DNA of 64,000 nucleotides, from assembly GCA_963666505.2 (NCBI GenBank), contig CAXXXL010000002.1, positions 248,001-312,000 of the forward strand, given 5' to 3'. Source of the stretch: JABGQS01 sp963666505. GTDB taxonomy: Bacteria > Bacillota > Clostridia > Christensenellales > SZUA-584. The notes under the pieces were generated by a model. That model had not been told where the DNA came from. It did not search any database and saw nothing but the letters and a program-made list of their open reading frames with translations. This document shows positions 8,625 to 16,291 of the stretch, piece after piece. The translations under genes were made by a program, and so were the position numbers. Every line of letters starts with the position of its first letter. The stretch's first letter is position 1.

Positions 8625-8655
8625 TATAACAATACGAATAGAAAGGACGAACGCT

Positions 8656-9519
8656 ATGAGTAATTTTACCATAATTACAAGTTCAACTTCCGATTTACCC
8701 AAAGAATACTTAGAAAAACACGATATCACTACTATTAAATACACATTTACACTGGACGGCAAGGATTATAAAGACGGAGACATGGACTATAAAAAGTTCT
8801 TCGACCTCGAAAGAAACGGCCATATGCCAAGGACTTCCCAGCTCACCCCTGCCGAAGCCATCGACGTGTTTGACGGTTTCCTGTCCCAAGGCAAAGACAT
8901 ACTTTATATAGCCTTCTCATCCGGTCTGTCCGGAAGCTGCGGCAATGTAAACCTCGTCGCAGGCGACATGCGGGAAAAATATCCCGAAAGGCAGATCTTC
9001 GTCGTCGACTCTCTTTGCGCTTCGCTTGGTCTTGGACTGCTGGTCGACTATGCAGTAAAAATGCGTGACGACGGCAAGAGCATCGGAGATATTGTAAAGT
9101 GGCTGGAAGCCAACAAGCTGAATCTGAACCATTGGTTTACCGTAGACAGCCTCGACCATCTGCGTCGCGGCGGCAGGCTTTCAGGCGGCGCAGCATTCGT
9201 GGGCAACCTTCTGCAGATAAAACCGGTACTCAATGTAGACCATGAAGGGCACCTCATCCCCAGAGAAAAGATGAAGGGCAGAAAAAAGGCTTTAAGGTTC
9301 CTTGTTGACAAGATGGAAGAGTTGGTAGTGAACCCGGACGGGCAACAGATATTCATCAGCCACGGCGACGATGAAGAAGCCGTAGAAAAGGTAAAAGAGA
9401 TGATACTCGAAAAATTCCCGGGCGTAGGCGGTTTCATGACAAACAACATAGGCAGCGTCATCGGCGCCCATGCAGGCCCGGGCACTGTAGCGTTGTTCTT
9501 TATGGGAAAGAGCAGATAA
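8656..9519 (+). CDS. DegV family fatty-acid-binding protein
   Basis: A 287-residue DegV/FakB-type protein. Family marks are the N-terminal 'TSSTSDLPKEYL', 'SSGLSGSCGNVNL', 'VDSLCASLGLGLLV', 'LDHLRRGGRLSGG' and the C-terminal 'IGSVIGAHAGPGTVALFF'. Such proteins hold a fatty acid and, as FakB, present it to the kinase FakA for entry into phospholipid synthesis. No fakA is in the window. The frame extends upstream to 8596, but the ATG at 8656 after GAAAGGA begins at the conserved N terminus. It has its own promoter and terminator, so it is probably monocistronic. Confidence 0.92.
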   Translation: MSNFTIITSSTSDLPKEYLEKHDITTIKYTFTLDGKDYKDGDMDYKKFFDLERNGHMPRTSQLTPAEAIDVFDGFLSQGKDILYIAFSSGLSGSCGNVNLVAGDMREKYPERQIFVVDSLCASLGLGLLVDYAVKMRDDGKSIGDIVKWLEANKLNLNHWFTVDSLDHLRRGGRLSGGAAFVGNLLQIKPVLNVDHEGHLIPREKMKGRKKALRFLVDKMEELVVNPDGQQIFISHGDDEEAVEKVKEMILEKFPGVGGFMTNNIGSVIGAHAGPGTVALFFMGKSR

Positions 9520-9533
9520 TCGAATATACAGCC

Positions 9534-9564
9534 GGCCGCAGGATAACCACCTGCGGCCTTTTTT
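9534..9564 (+). terminator. Terminator of the degV-family gene
   Basis: GGCCGCAGG paired with CCTGCGGCC, a short loop and six T. Confidence 0.85.
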
Positions 9565-9594
9565 ATATGCTCCTGTTTGCTTTTTGAGCAGATA

Positions 9595-9623
9595 TAGACT
9601 TTTTTCACAATGTTAAGTATAAT
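9595..9623 (+). promoter_or_regulatory. Promoter of the hydrogenase sensory module
   Basis: TAGACT, 17 nt and a perfect TATAAT, 64 nt before the first gene of the module. Confidence 0.6.
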
Positions 9624-9687
9624 CTTAGATGAATCGTCACCCCTGCCTTTTGTCAAACAGGCAGGCGGATTACATTTTGAGGTGAAG

Positions 9688-10038
9688 ATGAAGATATCAG
9701 AACTAGCTGCCGTTCTTGACTGCGAAGTGCTGTGCGGCATAGAAAATTTAGACAGGGAAGTCTCTTCAGCGTGCGGAGCCGATCTTATGAGCGATGCGCT
9801 TGCTTTTGCAAAAGAGCACTGCGTTCTTCTTACGGGTATGGTCAACCAGCATGTTATAAGAACTGCCCAGATGCTGGACGTGTACTGCATTGCATTTGTC
9901 CGTGGCAAGCGCCCCCCCGAAGATATTCTAGCCCTGGCACAGGAAAACAGTATAACACTTTTATCCTGCGGACATTCGCTTTATGAGGCCTGCGGGCTTC
10001 TGTATACCAGTGGGCTCGTCCCGTGCTCGAGGCTATAG
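9688..10038 (+). CDS. DRTGG-domain-like protein of the hydrogenase regulatory module
   Basis: A 116-residue protein without transmembrane segments. It has the alternating pattern of DRTGG domains ('LAAVLDCEVLCG', then 'VLLTGMVNQHVIRTAQML', 'ITLLSCGHSLYEACGLLYTSG'), a fold otherwise found beside CBS or phosphotransacetylase domains and thought to bind a small ligand. The ATG at 9688 follows GAGG and starts at the first conserved strand; the longer frame from 9610 begins inside the promoter. It opens a five-gene run with gaps of 3 nt, 4 nt and two ATGA overlaps. The gene at 11773 encodes a second protein of the same kind. The exact function is unknown. Confidence 0.75.
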   Translation: MKISELAAVLDCEVLCGIENLDREVSSACGADLMSDALAFAKEHCVLLTGMVNQHVIRTAQMLDVYCIAFVRGKRPPEDILALAQENSITLLSCGHSLYEACGLLYTSGLVPCSRL

Positions 10039-10041
10039 CTT

Positions 10042-10464
10042 ATGGGCGAAATTTTTACAGAAAAGTTTGAGGTCGTTTCAAACGATTTCACCACCGCCGG
10101 TGAAGCTTCTGCAGAAATAAAAAGCATATTGAAGCGTATAGGAATTGAATCATCGCTTATAAGAAGAATCACTATAGCCGCATACGAAGCGGAGATGAAC
10201 ATCATCATCCACAGCCTCGGCGGTGCTATGACCCTGCAGATCAGTTCTGAAAAGGTCAGGCTGTGCTGCAGTGATACGGGACCGGGTATAACTAATATAG
10301 AAAACGCTATGAAAGAAGGTTACTCCACTGCTCCGGAAAACATCCGTACGATGGGGTTCGGCGCAGGCATGGGCCTGCCCAACATTAAAAAGAACAGCGA
10401 CAGCTTTGATATAAGCTCAAACAAACAGGGCACACAATTGTGCCTCGATTTCAACGTCAGGTGA
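10042..10464 (+). CDS. RsbW-like anti-sigma / serine kinase type ATPase
   Basis: A 140-residue GHKL ATPase. The N box is seen in 'ITIAAYEAEMNIIIHSLGG' and the G1/G2 boxes in 'CSDTGPGITNIE' and 'GFGAGMGLPNIKKNSD'. This is the size and layout of RsbW/SpoIIAB-type regulators, which bind sigma factors or phosphorylate small partner proteins on serine. No sigma factor or STAS antagonist is encoded nearby, so its partner may be one of the DRTGG-like proteins or the HydS-like protein in the same run. It starts 3 nt after the previous stop and ends 4 nt before the HydS-like gene. Confidence 0.8.
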   Translation: MGEIFTEKFEVVSNDFTTAGEASAEIKSILKRIGIESSLIRRITIAAYEAEMNIIIHSLGGAMTLQISSEKVRLCCSDTGPGITNIENAMKEGYSTAPENIRTMGFGAGMGLPNIKKNSDSFDISSNKQGTQLCLDFNVR

Positions 10465-10468
10465 AACA

Positions 10469-11776
10469 ATGGATACATATTTTCATTCTGTGCGGCTCGA
10501 TAAAGACAAATGCAAGGGCTGTACAAACTGCATAAAAAGATGCCCCACCGAAGCTATACGTGTGCGTGACGGCAAGGCTCAGATAATCGCCGAGCGCTGC
10601 ATAGACTGCGGAGAATGTATTCGTGTGTGCCCCTATCACGCAAAAACAGCCTACACCGATTCTTTTTCCGATATAAACAAATTCAAATATAAGATAGCTT
10701 TGCCGGCTCCCTCGCTATACGGTCAGTTCAAGAATTTGAAGAGCATAGACCGTGTCGTAATGAGCCTGAAGCTGATGGGCTTCGATGACGTTTTCGAAGT
10801 CGCTAAAGGCGCAGATATTGTTACCAGCGCTATAAAGAAGCGCATATCAGAAAAGAAAAAGCTTCCTGTGATATCCTCTGCCTGCCCTGCAATAGTCCGG
10901 CTCATACAGGTTCGCTTTCCCGAACTCATCGGCAATATAATCGACCTTTTATCCCCGATGGAAGTGGCTGCGGCGGTTGCAAAAAAAGAATATGCTCGAA
11001 AGCATGATGTTGATGCAAGGGAAATAGGTGCCTTTTTCATTACCCCCTGCCCCGCAAAAATGACCAGTATTATGCACCCTTACGGAACCAGTCAAAGCTC
11101 CGTAGACGGAGCAATATCAATAACTGATATATACGGTCTGTTATCCGGGCAGCTTAAAAAACCCGGCCTGCTCAGTTCAGCCGGAAGCCTTGCTTCAGTA
11201 TATGGAGTTGGCTGGGCGAACTCCGGCGGTGAAAGCGCCGCAATAGGCGTAGACAATTATCTGGCCGTCGACGGTATCAACAACGTCATCAATGTGCTCG
11301 AGGAAATAGACAACCTGCGGCTGGGCGAGCTTGAATTCTTCGAAGGGCTTGCGTGCCCCGGCGGCTGCGTCGGCGGTCCGCTAACATTCGAGAATCCGTT
11401 TGTGGCACGCACAAGGATAAAAAAGCTTTCGGACAGCATAGAAAGCAAAGGCCTTATAAGCACAGATTTCGATAAGTATATACTTGACGGTACAGTTGAT
11501 TTTACCGAGCCAATCGAAGCTATGCCCGTCATGAAGATAGACGAAGACATGGTGGTGGCTATGCGCAAACTCGAAGAGATCGACCGCATAACAGAGAGCC
11601 TGCCCGGGCTGGACTGCGGTTCCTGCGGCTCCCCATCCTGCCGTGCTCTGGCTGAAGATATTGTGGCAGGCTGGGCAAAAGAAATAGATTGCATCTTCCG
11701 TCTGCGGGACAAGGTTGCAAGCCTTGCAGAGCAGATGGTAGACCTGACCGAGACGAAAGAAGGCGAGAAAAAATGA
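10469..11776 (+). CDS. HydS-type sensory [FeFe]-hydrogenase homologue
   Basis: A 435-residue protein. Residues 12-60 carry a two-cluster ferredoxin ('CKGCTNCIKRCP', 'CIDCGECIRVCP'); residues about 75-370 carry the large-subunit H-cluster domain; the C terminus has an extra 4Fe-4S motif ('CGSCGSPSCRALAEDI'). H-cluster loops are altered: L1 reads SSACPA (A138, C139) where catalytic enzymes have TSCCPxW; L2 is 'TPCPAK'; L3 keeps both cysteines in 'LACPGGCVGG'. The missing first L1 cysteine, the proton relay, is typical of putative sensory enzymes such as Thermoanaerobacter HydS (group D). No PAS domain or C-terminal hydrogenase helix set is present. It probably senses H2 or redox state for the adjacent hydrogenase operon. 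Confidence 0.85.
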   Translation: MDTYFHSVRLDKDKCKGCTNCIKRCPTEAIRVRDGKAQIIAERCIDCGECIRVCPYHAKTAYTDSFSDINKFKYKIALPAPSLYGQFKNLKSIDRVVMSLKLMGFDDVFEVAKGADIVTSAIKKRISEKKKLPVISSACPAIVRLIQVRFPELIGNIIDLLSPMEVAAAVAKKEYARKHDVDAREIGAFFITPCPAKMTSIMHPYGTSQSSVDGAISITDIYGLLSGQLKKPGLLSSAGSLASVYGVGWANSGGESAAIGVDNYLAVDGINNVINVLEEIDNLRLGELEFFEGLACPGGCVGGPLTFENPFVARTRIKKLSDSIESKGLISTDFDKYILDGTVDFTEPIEAMPVMKIDEDMVVAMRKLEEIDRITESLPGLDCGSCGSPSCRALAEDIVAGWAKEIDCIFRLRDKVASLAEQMVDLTETKEGEKK

Positions 11777-12111
11777 ACGTAGCTGAACTTTGCAAAAAGA
11801 CTGGCTGGGATATAAAGGCCGGAAACGGTGCTGAAGAGATTACAAGCGCATATGTCTGCGATCTTCTAAGCTGGGTGATGGCGCACGGACAGCACGGCAC
11901 AGCGTGGGTCACCGTGCAAACCCACGAAAACGTGCTTGCGGTAGCGTCCCTGCACGGTTTCTCCTGCGTGATAATACCAGAAGGAATAGAGCTATCCGAA
12001 AGCTTTATCAAAACTGCTGATGAAAAGAGCATAACTGTTGTAGCCGTTCCATGCTCGTCATACGGAGCTGCAGCAGTGCTCAACAGCTTAGGTGTCGGCG
12101 AAGTATCATGA
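11773..12111 (+). CDS. Second DRTGG-domain-like protein of the module
   Basis: A 112-residue soluble protein whose pattern ('AELCKKTGWDIKAGNG', 'DLLSWVMAHG', 'AWVTVQTHENVLAVASL', 'ITVVAVPCSSYGAAAVLNSLG') parallels that of the protein at 9688, so the two are probably paralogous ligand-binding modules. It starts at an ATG that overlaps the HydS-like stop (ATGA), and its own stop overlaps the PHP gene the same way, so the three are translationally coupled. The frame upstream of 11773 is only the shadow of the HydS-like gene. Function is unknown. Confidence 0.7.
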   Translation: MNVAELCKKTGWDIKAGNGAEEITSAYVCDLLSWVMAHGQHGTAWVTVQTHENVLAVASLHGFSCVIIPEGIELSESFIKTADEKSITVVAVPCSSYGAAAVLNSLGVGEVS

Positions 12112-12779
12112 GCCTGTATTACGATCTTCATATACACTCCTGCCTTTCGCCATGTGCAAGTGATGATATGACGCCTATGAACATTGCAGGCATGGCGCAC
12201 ATCAAAGGGCTGGATGTCATCTCTCTTGTTGACCACAACTGCGGTTTTAACCTTGCTTCAATGAAAAAAGCCGCAGAGAAATATGATCTTATGTTTGTAC
12301 CCGGAATTGAGACGACCACCGCAGAAGAAGTCCATCTGCTTTCCTATTTTAAAAATCTGGACAGCGCTTTAGAATACGCCGACATCGTTTATAACAGCCT
12401 TGCCGATATACCAAGCTCTTTTATTTTCGGCAGCCAAATCATAATCGGAGAAGATGACGAACCGGCAGGAAATGCCGACAAGCTCCTGGCCCAGTCAAGT
12501 TCGTATACTATAGAGCAGCTTGCCAAGCTGACAAGACAACTCGGCGGCGCTCCCGTTCCCGCGCATATAACCCGCTCTTCTTTTGCACTTGTAACAAATC
12601 TTGGGTATATACCCGACGGTCTTTTCAATACAGTTGAGCTTTACAGGTGCAAACCATATGAGTGCAGCCAAAAAAAGCTCTGTTCATCTGACGCCCACAG
12701 CCTTTCCGGCATACAAGAAAGGCTCCATATGTTTGATAATATTTACACAATCTGTGAACTGATCGATTATCTGACTTGA
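12108..12779 (+). CDS. PHP-domain metal-dependent phosphoesterase
   Basis: A 223-residue PHP domain with the metal-binding motifs 'DLHIHSCLSP' at the N terminus, 'LVDHN', 'GIETTTAEEVHLL', 'PAHI' and 'SSDAHSL'. PHP proteins hydrolyse phosphate esters (histidinol phosphate, nucleotides, pAp). In this module it could remove a regulatory phosphate or nucleotide opposite the RsbW-like kinase, but that is inference. Its ATG overlaps the previous stop. No clear terminator follows; 297 nt of AT-rich DNA separate it from hydC. Confidence 0.88.
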   Translation: MSLYYDLHIHSCLSPCASDDMTPMNIAGMAHIKGLDVISLVDHNCGFNLASMKKAAEKYDLMFVPGIETTTAEEVHLLSYFKNLDSALEYADIVYNSLADIPSSFIFGSQIIIGEDDEPAGNADKLLAQSSSYTIEQLAKLTRQLGGAPVPAHITRSSFALVTNLGYIPDGLFNTVELYRCKPYECSQKKLCSSDAHSLSGIQERLHMFDNIYTICELIDYLT

Positions 12780-12848
12780 ATCGGTTAAGTTTAGCTTCTC
12801 AAACTCCCCTGCTGTAATTAACAAAATGTATTCCAATTGTGCAAATTC

Positions 12849-12915
12849 AATAGTTATTTGAACTATTTTTGAACTTTTCGACATATGTTCATAAAAATAT
12901 TGTTATTTCTTAACA
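12849..12915. promoter_or_regulatory. Two inverted repeats upstream of hydC, candidate operators
   Basis: AATAGTT-N5-AACTATT at 12849-12867 and TGTTA-N5-TAACA at 12901-12915 lie 90-150 nt before a candidate promoter. The second resembles the half-sites of the NADH-sensing repressor Rex (TTGTTAA-N4-TTAACAA) but is one nucleotide shorter in the centre, so the assignment is uncertain. Confidence 0.4.
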
Positions 12916-12980
12916 TTATATGAGTAATACGAACATTTTTAACTTTTTATAAGAAATTCATATTTTTTTAGCAAAAAACT

Positions 12981-13009
12981 ATGTACATTTGTGTATAGTT
13001 TGTGATAAT
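12981..13009 (+). promoter_or_regulatory. Candidate extended -10 promoter of hydCEDBA
   Basis: TGTGATAAT gives an extended -10 with GATAAT at 13004-13009. The -35 region 17 nt upstream (ATGTAC) is poor. It lies 67 nt before the hydC start codon. Confidence 0.45.
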
Positions 13010-13076
13010 ATGAACATGATAGATTGATAAATATTTAACAATGTTTATATATATTAAAATTTCAGGAGGGATCTCA

Positions 13077-13559
13077 ATGAGTAATGTTGGTGTAGAGCCT
13101 AAAAGAATAGAACTTTTGAGCTTTATCGAACAGCAGAAGAAAAAGAAAGGGCCGCTTATGCCTGTTATGCAGAAAGCGCAGGATATCTATGGTGCCCTGA
13201 CCATCGATGTTCAGGAATTTATTGCAGATGAACTAGACATCCCCATGAGCGATGTCTATGGCGTAGCCACGTTTTATTCCCAGTTTGCGCTGGAGCCTAA
13301 AGGCGAACATGTAGTCAGCGTATGCATGGGTACGGCTTGCTATGTCAAGAACATTGAAAAGGTTCTTGACAAGCTAAGCGAAGAGCTTGGAATCAAACCC
13401 GGTGAAACGACACCTGATGGTAAGTTTACTTTAGAGCCTACCAGGTGTCTTGGATGCTGCGGCCTCGCCCCCGTCATCATGATAGACGATCAGGTATACG
13501 GCAGGCTTACCCCCGCCGATGTTCCCGGTATCATCGCTGAGTACAAAAAGAAGAAATGA
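13077..13559 (+). CDS. hydC: Electron-bifurcating [FeFe]-hydrogenase subunit HydC (NuoE-like)
   Basis: A 160-residue thioredoxin-like [2Fe-2S] protein of the NuoE family. The cluster cysteines lie in 'CMGTACYV' and 'CLGCCGLAPV'; 'VYGVATFYSQF' is the NuoE signature. In the HydABC complex it passes electrons between HydB and the HydA iron-sulfur chain during coupled use of NADH and ferredoxin for H2 production, or the reverse. Of two possible starts, the ATG at 13077 is 6 nt after AGGAGGG. It opens a five-gene run whose order matches hydCEDBA of Acetobacterium woodii; its stop overlaps the next gene. Confidence 0.93.
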   Translation: MSNVGVEPKRIELLSFIEQQKKKKGPLMPVMQKAQDIYGALTIDVQEFIADELDIPMSDVYGVATFYSQFALEPKGEHVVSVCMGTACYVKNIEKVLDKLSEELGIKPGETTPDGKFTLEPTRCLGCCGLAPVIMIDDQVYGRLTPADVPGIIAEYKKKK

Positions 13560-14107
13560 GAGACATTTCGTTGCACATACTCGACATTGCGCAGAACTCG
13601 ATTCGTGCAGGAGCAAGTCTTATCGATATCGGAGTAACGATCGATGAAAACAAAGACCTGCTGACTGTCACCGTCGAGGACAACGGCAATGGTATGAGCC
13701 CCGAAATGCTAAAAAAGGCATTAAACCCTTTCACTACATCACGAACGGAAAGAAACGTCGGCCTCGGAATCCCGCTGTTTGCGGCAAGCTGTGAGAGAAC
13801 AGGCGAAACCCTGCAGATGGATTCAGTGCAGGGAGCAGGCACAAAGCTTTGTGCAAAGTATAAACGCTCTCATATCGACAGACCGCCGCTTGGCGACATT
13901 GCGCAGACTATATATACACTGACGATTATGAACCCGGAGCTCGATTTGGTTTTCAGAGCAGGGAAAACAAGCCGCTATGTATACGATACGAGGCAGATCA
14001 AAAGAACTCTTGGCGAAGTTCCTATAACAAACGGTGATGTACAGGAGTTTATAGGCGAGTATTTGAACGAAGGGATAACAGAAGTTTTTGGAGGTAAAGA
14101 GATATGA
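13556..14107 (+). CDS. Histidine-kinase-like ATPase of the hydrogenase operon
   Basis: A 183-residue GHKL ATPase. The N box is in 'HILDIAQNSIRAGASLIDI' and the G boxes in 'VEDNGNGMSPEML' and 'GLGIPLFAAS'; there is no dimerisation histidine or sensor domain. The same kind of gene (called hydE in A. woodii, unrelated to the maturase HydE) lies between hydC and hydD in many bifurcating hydrogenase operons. Its role is not established. It overlaps hydC by 4 nt and the next gene by 4 nt, so its product is made in step with the hydrogenase subunits. Confidence 0.85.
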   Translation: MRDISLHILDIAQNSIRAGASLIDIGVTIDENKDLLTVTVEDNGNGMSPEMLKKALNPFTTSRTERNVGLGIPLFAASCERTGETLQMDSVQGAGTKLCAKYKRSHIDRPPLGDIAQTIYTLTIMNPELDLVFRAGKTSRYVYDTRQIKRTLGEVPITNGDVQEFIGEYLNEGITEVFGGKEI

Positions 14108-14478
14108 AGTCCTTAAAGGAGCTTGAAGAAATAAGAAACAAGGCCTTGTCTGAAATAGATGTCAGGAAAAGTAACAATTCTATCCGCATTGTCGTCGGCA
14201 TGGCAACCTGCGGCATTGCAGCGGGTGCACGGCCTGTTCTTGCTGCATTTGCAGAGCAGGTAAGAAAAAGAGGTTTGAAAGATGTTTCCGTATCGCAGAC
14301 AGGCTGTATAGGCGTCTGCCGACTCGAGCCGATGGTTGAAGTATACTCCCCCGGCAAAGAAAAAGTGACTTACGTAAACGTAGCGCCGCATATGGCAAGC
14401 AGGATAATCACCGAGCATATAGTCAACGGCAATCCAGTCACAGAGTATACGATTGGCTATTACGAGAAACAAAATTAG
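14104..14478 (+). CDS. hydD: Small thioredoxin-like [2Fe-2S] protein, HydD-like
   Basis: A 124-residue protein resembling the N-terminal [2Fe-2S] domain of HydB. The cysteines are in 'VVGMATCGIAAGARP' and 'QTGCIGVCRLEPMVEVY', where the four-cysteine pattern is C-(x)n-C-x3-C; I see three, with the usual second N-terminal one replaced in 'TCGIAAG'. It corresponds by position and size to HydD of A. woodii (about 14 kDa), a subunit of the purified complex. It starts at ATG 14104 overlapping the ATPase gene and ends 12 nt before hydB. Confidence 0.8.
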   Translation: MKSLKELEEIRNKALSEIDVRKSNNSIRIVVGMATCGIAAGARPVLAAFAEQVRKRGLKDVSVSQTGCIGVCRLEPMVEVYSPGKEKVTYVNVAPHMASRIITEHIVNGNPVTEYTIGYYEKQN

Positions 14479-14490
14479 GAGGTCAACAGA

Positions 14491-16278
14491 ATGGATATAT
14501 ATCGTTCACACGTACTTGTCTGCGGCGGCACCGGATGTACATCTGCCGATTCGCCGAAGATAATAGATAAATTTAACACAGAGATAAAAAAAGCGGGTCT
14601 TAATAAAGAAGTCAAGGTTGTCAAAACAGGCTGCTTTGGGCTTTGTGAAGCAGGACCTGTGGTCATAGTATACCCGGAAGGCAGCTTCTATTCACGGGTA
14701 AAACCCACAGATGTTTCGGAAATCGTGCAAGAACACCTTTTAAAGGGAAGGCTTGTTAAACGGCTTTTGTTCAAAGAAGCCGATACAGATATCGAAACTT
14801 CGCTAGACAACATAGGCTTCTATCAGAAACAGGAGCGTATTGCTCTTCGCAACTGCGGCGTTATCGACCCGGAAAAGATAGACGAATACATCGCTTTTGA
14901 CGGATATAAGGCTCTCGGCAAATGCCTGACTGAGCTTGAGCCTCAGCAGGTGATAGACACAATCAAAAACAGCGGTCTTCGCGGCCGTGGCGGCGGCGGT
15001 TTCCCCACCGGCTTAAAATGGCAGTTCTGCAAAGACGAGAAAAGCGCTCAGAAATATGTCATATGCAACGCCGACGAAGGCGACCCCGGTGCATTCATGG
15101 ACCGAAGCGTTCTTGAAGGTGACCCACACGCCGTGCTTGAAGCGATGGCAATAGCAGGATATGCCATTGGAGCCGATACCGGTTATATATACGTTCGTGC
15201 GGAATATCCGATAGCCGTAGAACGTCTTGGAATAGCAATAGAACAGGCAAGTGAATACGGTCTTTTAGGCAATAATATATTTGAAACCGGCTTTAATTTC
15301 GACATAGAGATACGTCTTGGAGCTGGCGCTTTCGTATGCGGAGAGGAAATGGCTCTCATCGCTTCTATAGAAGGCAAGCGTGGCGAACCGGCGCCCAAGC
15401 CCCCGTTCCCGGCCCAAAAAGGTCTGTTCGGCAAACCGACAATAATTAACAATGTTGAGACACTGGCAAATATCCCTCAGATCATACTCAACGGGTCGGA
15501 GTGGTTCGCATCAAGAGGAACGCAAAACAGCAAAGGCACCAAGGTGTTTGCTCTGGGCGGAAAGATCCAGAACACAGGTCTTTTGGAGATACCAATGGGT
15601 ACTACTCTTCGCGAGATAATCTTCGATGTCGGAGGCGGAATTCCAAACGACAAGCAGTTCAAGGCTGCTCAGACAGGCGGCCCGTCCGGAGGCTGCATAC
15701 CTGCGCAGCACCTTGATACGCCGATAGACTACGATTCGCTGCTGCAGATAGGCTCTATGATGGGAAGCGGCGGACTTATCGTTATGGATGAAGACAACTG
15801 CATGGTAGACGTTGCAAGATACTTCCTCGATTTCACAGTCGATGAATCGTGCGGCAAATGTCCTCCCTGCCGAATAGGTACAAAGCGCATGCTGGAGATC
15901 CTTGAACGTATCGTAGCAGGCCAGGGACAGCCGGGTGATATCGAAAAACTCGAACGCCTTGGCAAAAATATAAAAGCTTCATCGCTTTGCGGCCTTGGAA
16001 AATCTGCGCCGAACCCTGTACTCTCAACAATAAAATACTTCAGGGACGAGTATGAGGCGCATATAAACGATAAAAAGTGCCCGGCTGGCCATTGCAAAGC
16101 GCTGCTCAACTTCATGATAAAAGACAACTGCATCGGTTGCGGAGCCTGTGCAAAAGTCTGTCCTACAAACGCAATATCCGGCTCTGTCAAAGAAAAGCAC
16201 ATAATAGACCAGAGCATATGTATTAAGTGCGGTGCATGTATGGATAAGTGTAAGTTTGACGCTATAGGGAAGAAATAG
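14491..16278 (+). CDS. hydB: Bifurcating [FeFe]-hydrogenase subunit HydB (NuoF-like flavoprotein)
   Basis: A 595-residue NuoF-type subunit. The order is an N-terminal [2Fe-2S] thioredoxin-like domain ('CGGTGCTSADS', 'TGCFGLCEAGP'), the FMN and NAD(H) domain ('GLRGRGGGGFPTGLKW', 'GAGAFVCGEEMALI'), the N3-type cluster motif 'ESCGKCPPCRIGTKR', and a C-terminal two-cluster ferredoxin ('CIGCGACAKVCP', 'CIKCGACMDKC'). The single FMN here is the proposed site where electrons from NADH and ferredoxin meet. Length and domains match HydB of Thermotoga and Acetobacterium. AGGAGG precedes the ATG. It lies between hydD and hydA, 13 nt before the latter. Confidence 0.95.
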   Translation: MDIYRSHVLVCGGTGCTSADSPKIIDKFNTEIKKAGLNKEVKVVKTGCFGLCEAGPVVIVYPEGSFYSRVKPTDVSEIVQEHLLKGRLVKRLLFKEADTDIETSLDNIGFYQKQERIALRNCGVIDPEKIDEYIAFDGYKALGKCLTELEPQQVIDTIKNSGLRGRGGGGFPTGLKWQFCKDEKSAQKYVICNADEGDPGAFMDRSVLEGDPHAVLEAMAIAGYAIGADTGYIYVRAEYPIAVERLGIAIEQASEYGLLGNNIFETGFNFDIEIRLGAGAFVCGEEMALIASIEGKRGEPAPKPPFPAQKGLFGKPTIINNVETLANIPQIILNGSEWFASRGTQNSKGTKVFALGGKIQNTGLLEIPMGTTLREIIFDVGGGIPNDKQFKAAQTGGPSGGCIPAQHLDTPIDYDSLLQIGSMMGSGGLIVMDEDNCMVDVARYFLDFTVDESCGKCPPCRIGTKRMLEILERIVAGQGQPGDIEKLERLGKNIKASSLCGLGKSAPNPVLSTIKYFRDEYEAHINDKKCPAGHCKALLNFMIKDNCIGCGACAKVCPTNAISGSVKEKHIIDQSICIKCGACMDKCKFDAIGKK

Positions 16279-16291
16279 GAAGGGGTAAAAT

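Larger units (their letters stand above)
8206..8655. other. Divergent intergenic region, no gene seen
   Basis: About 450 nt of AT-rich DNA between two divergent genes. It holds one promoter for each side (8260-8288 minus, 8596-8624 plus). Short frames inside lack ribosome sites and recognisable sequence. I see no RNA fold or repeat of note. Confidence 0.6.

Noticed and set aside
8206..8655. Small genes or an RNA in the long AT-rich gap
   Set aside because: Short frames there lack ribosome sites and I see no stable fold; promoters for both flanking genes account for the region.
9048..9908. 286-residue minus-strand frame across the degV terminator
   Set aside because: It overlaps the degV-family gene, its terminator and the next promoter, and shows no recognisable protein sequence.
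13556..14107. Naming this gene hydE in the sense of the H-cluster maturase
   Set aside because: The product is a GHKL ATPase with no radical-SAM cysteine motif; the hydE name used in Acetobacterium refers to a different protein.
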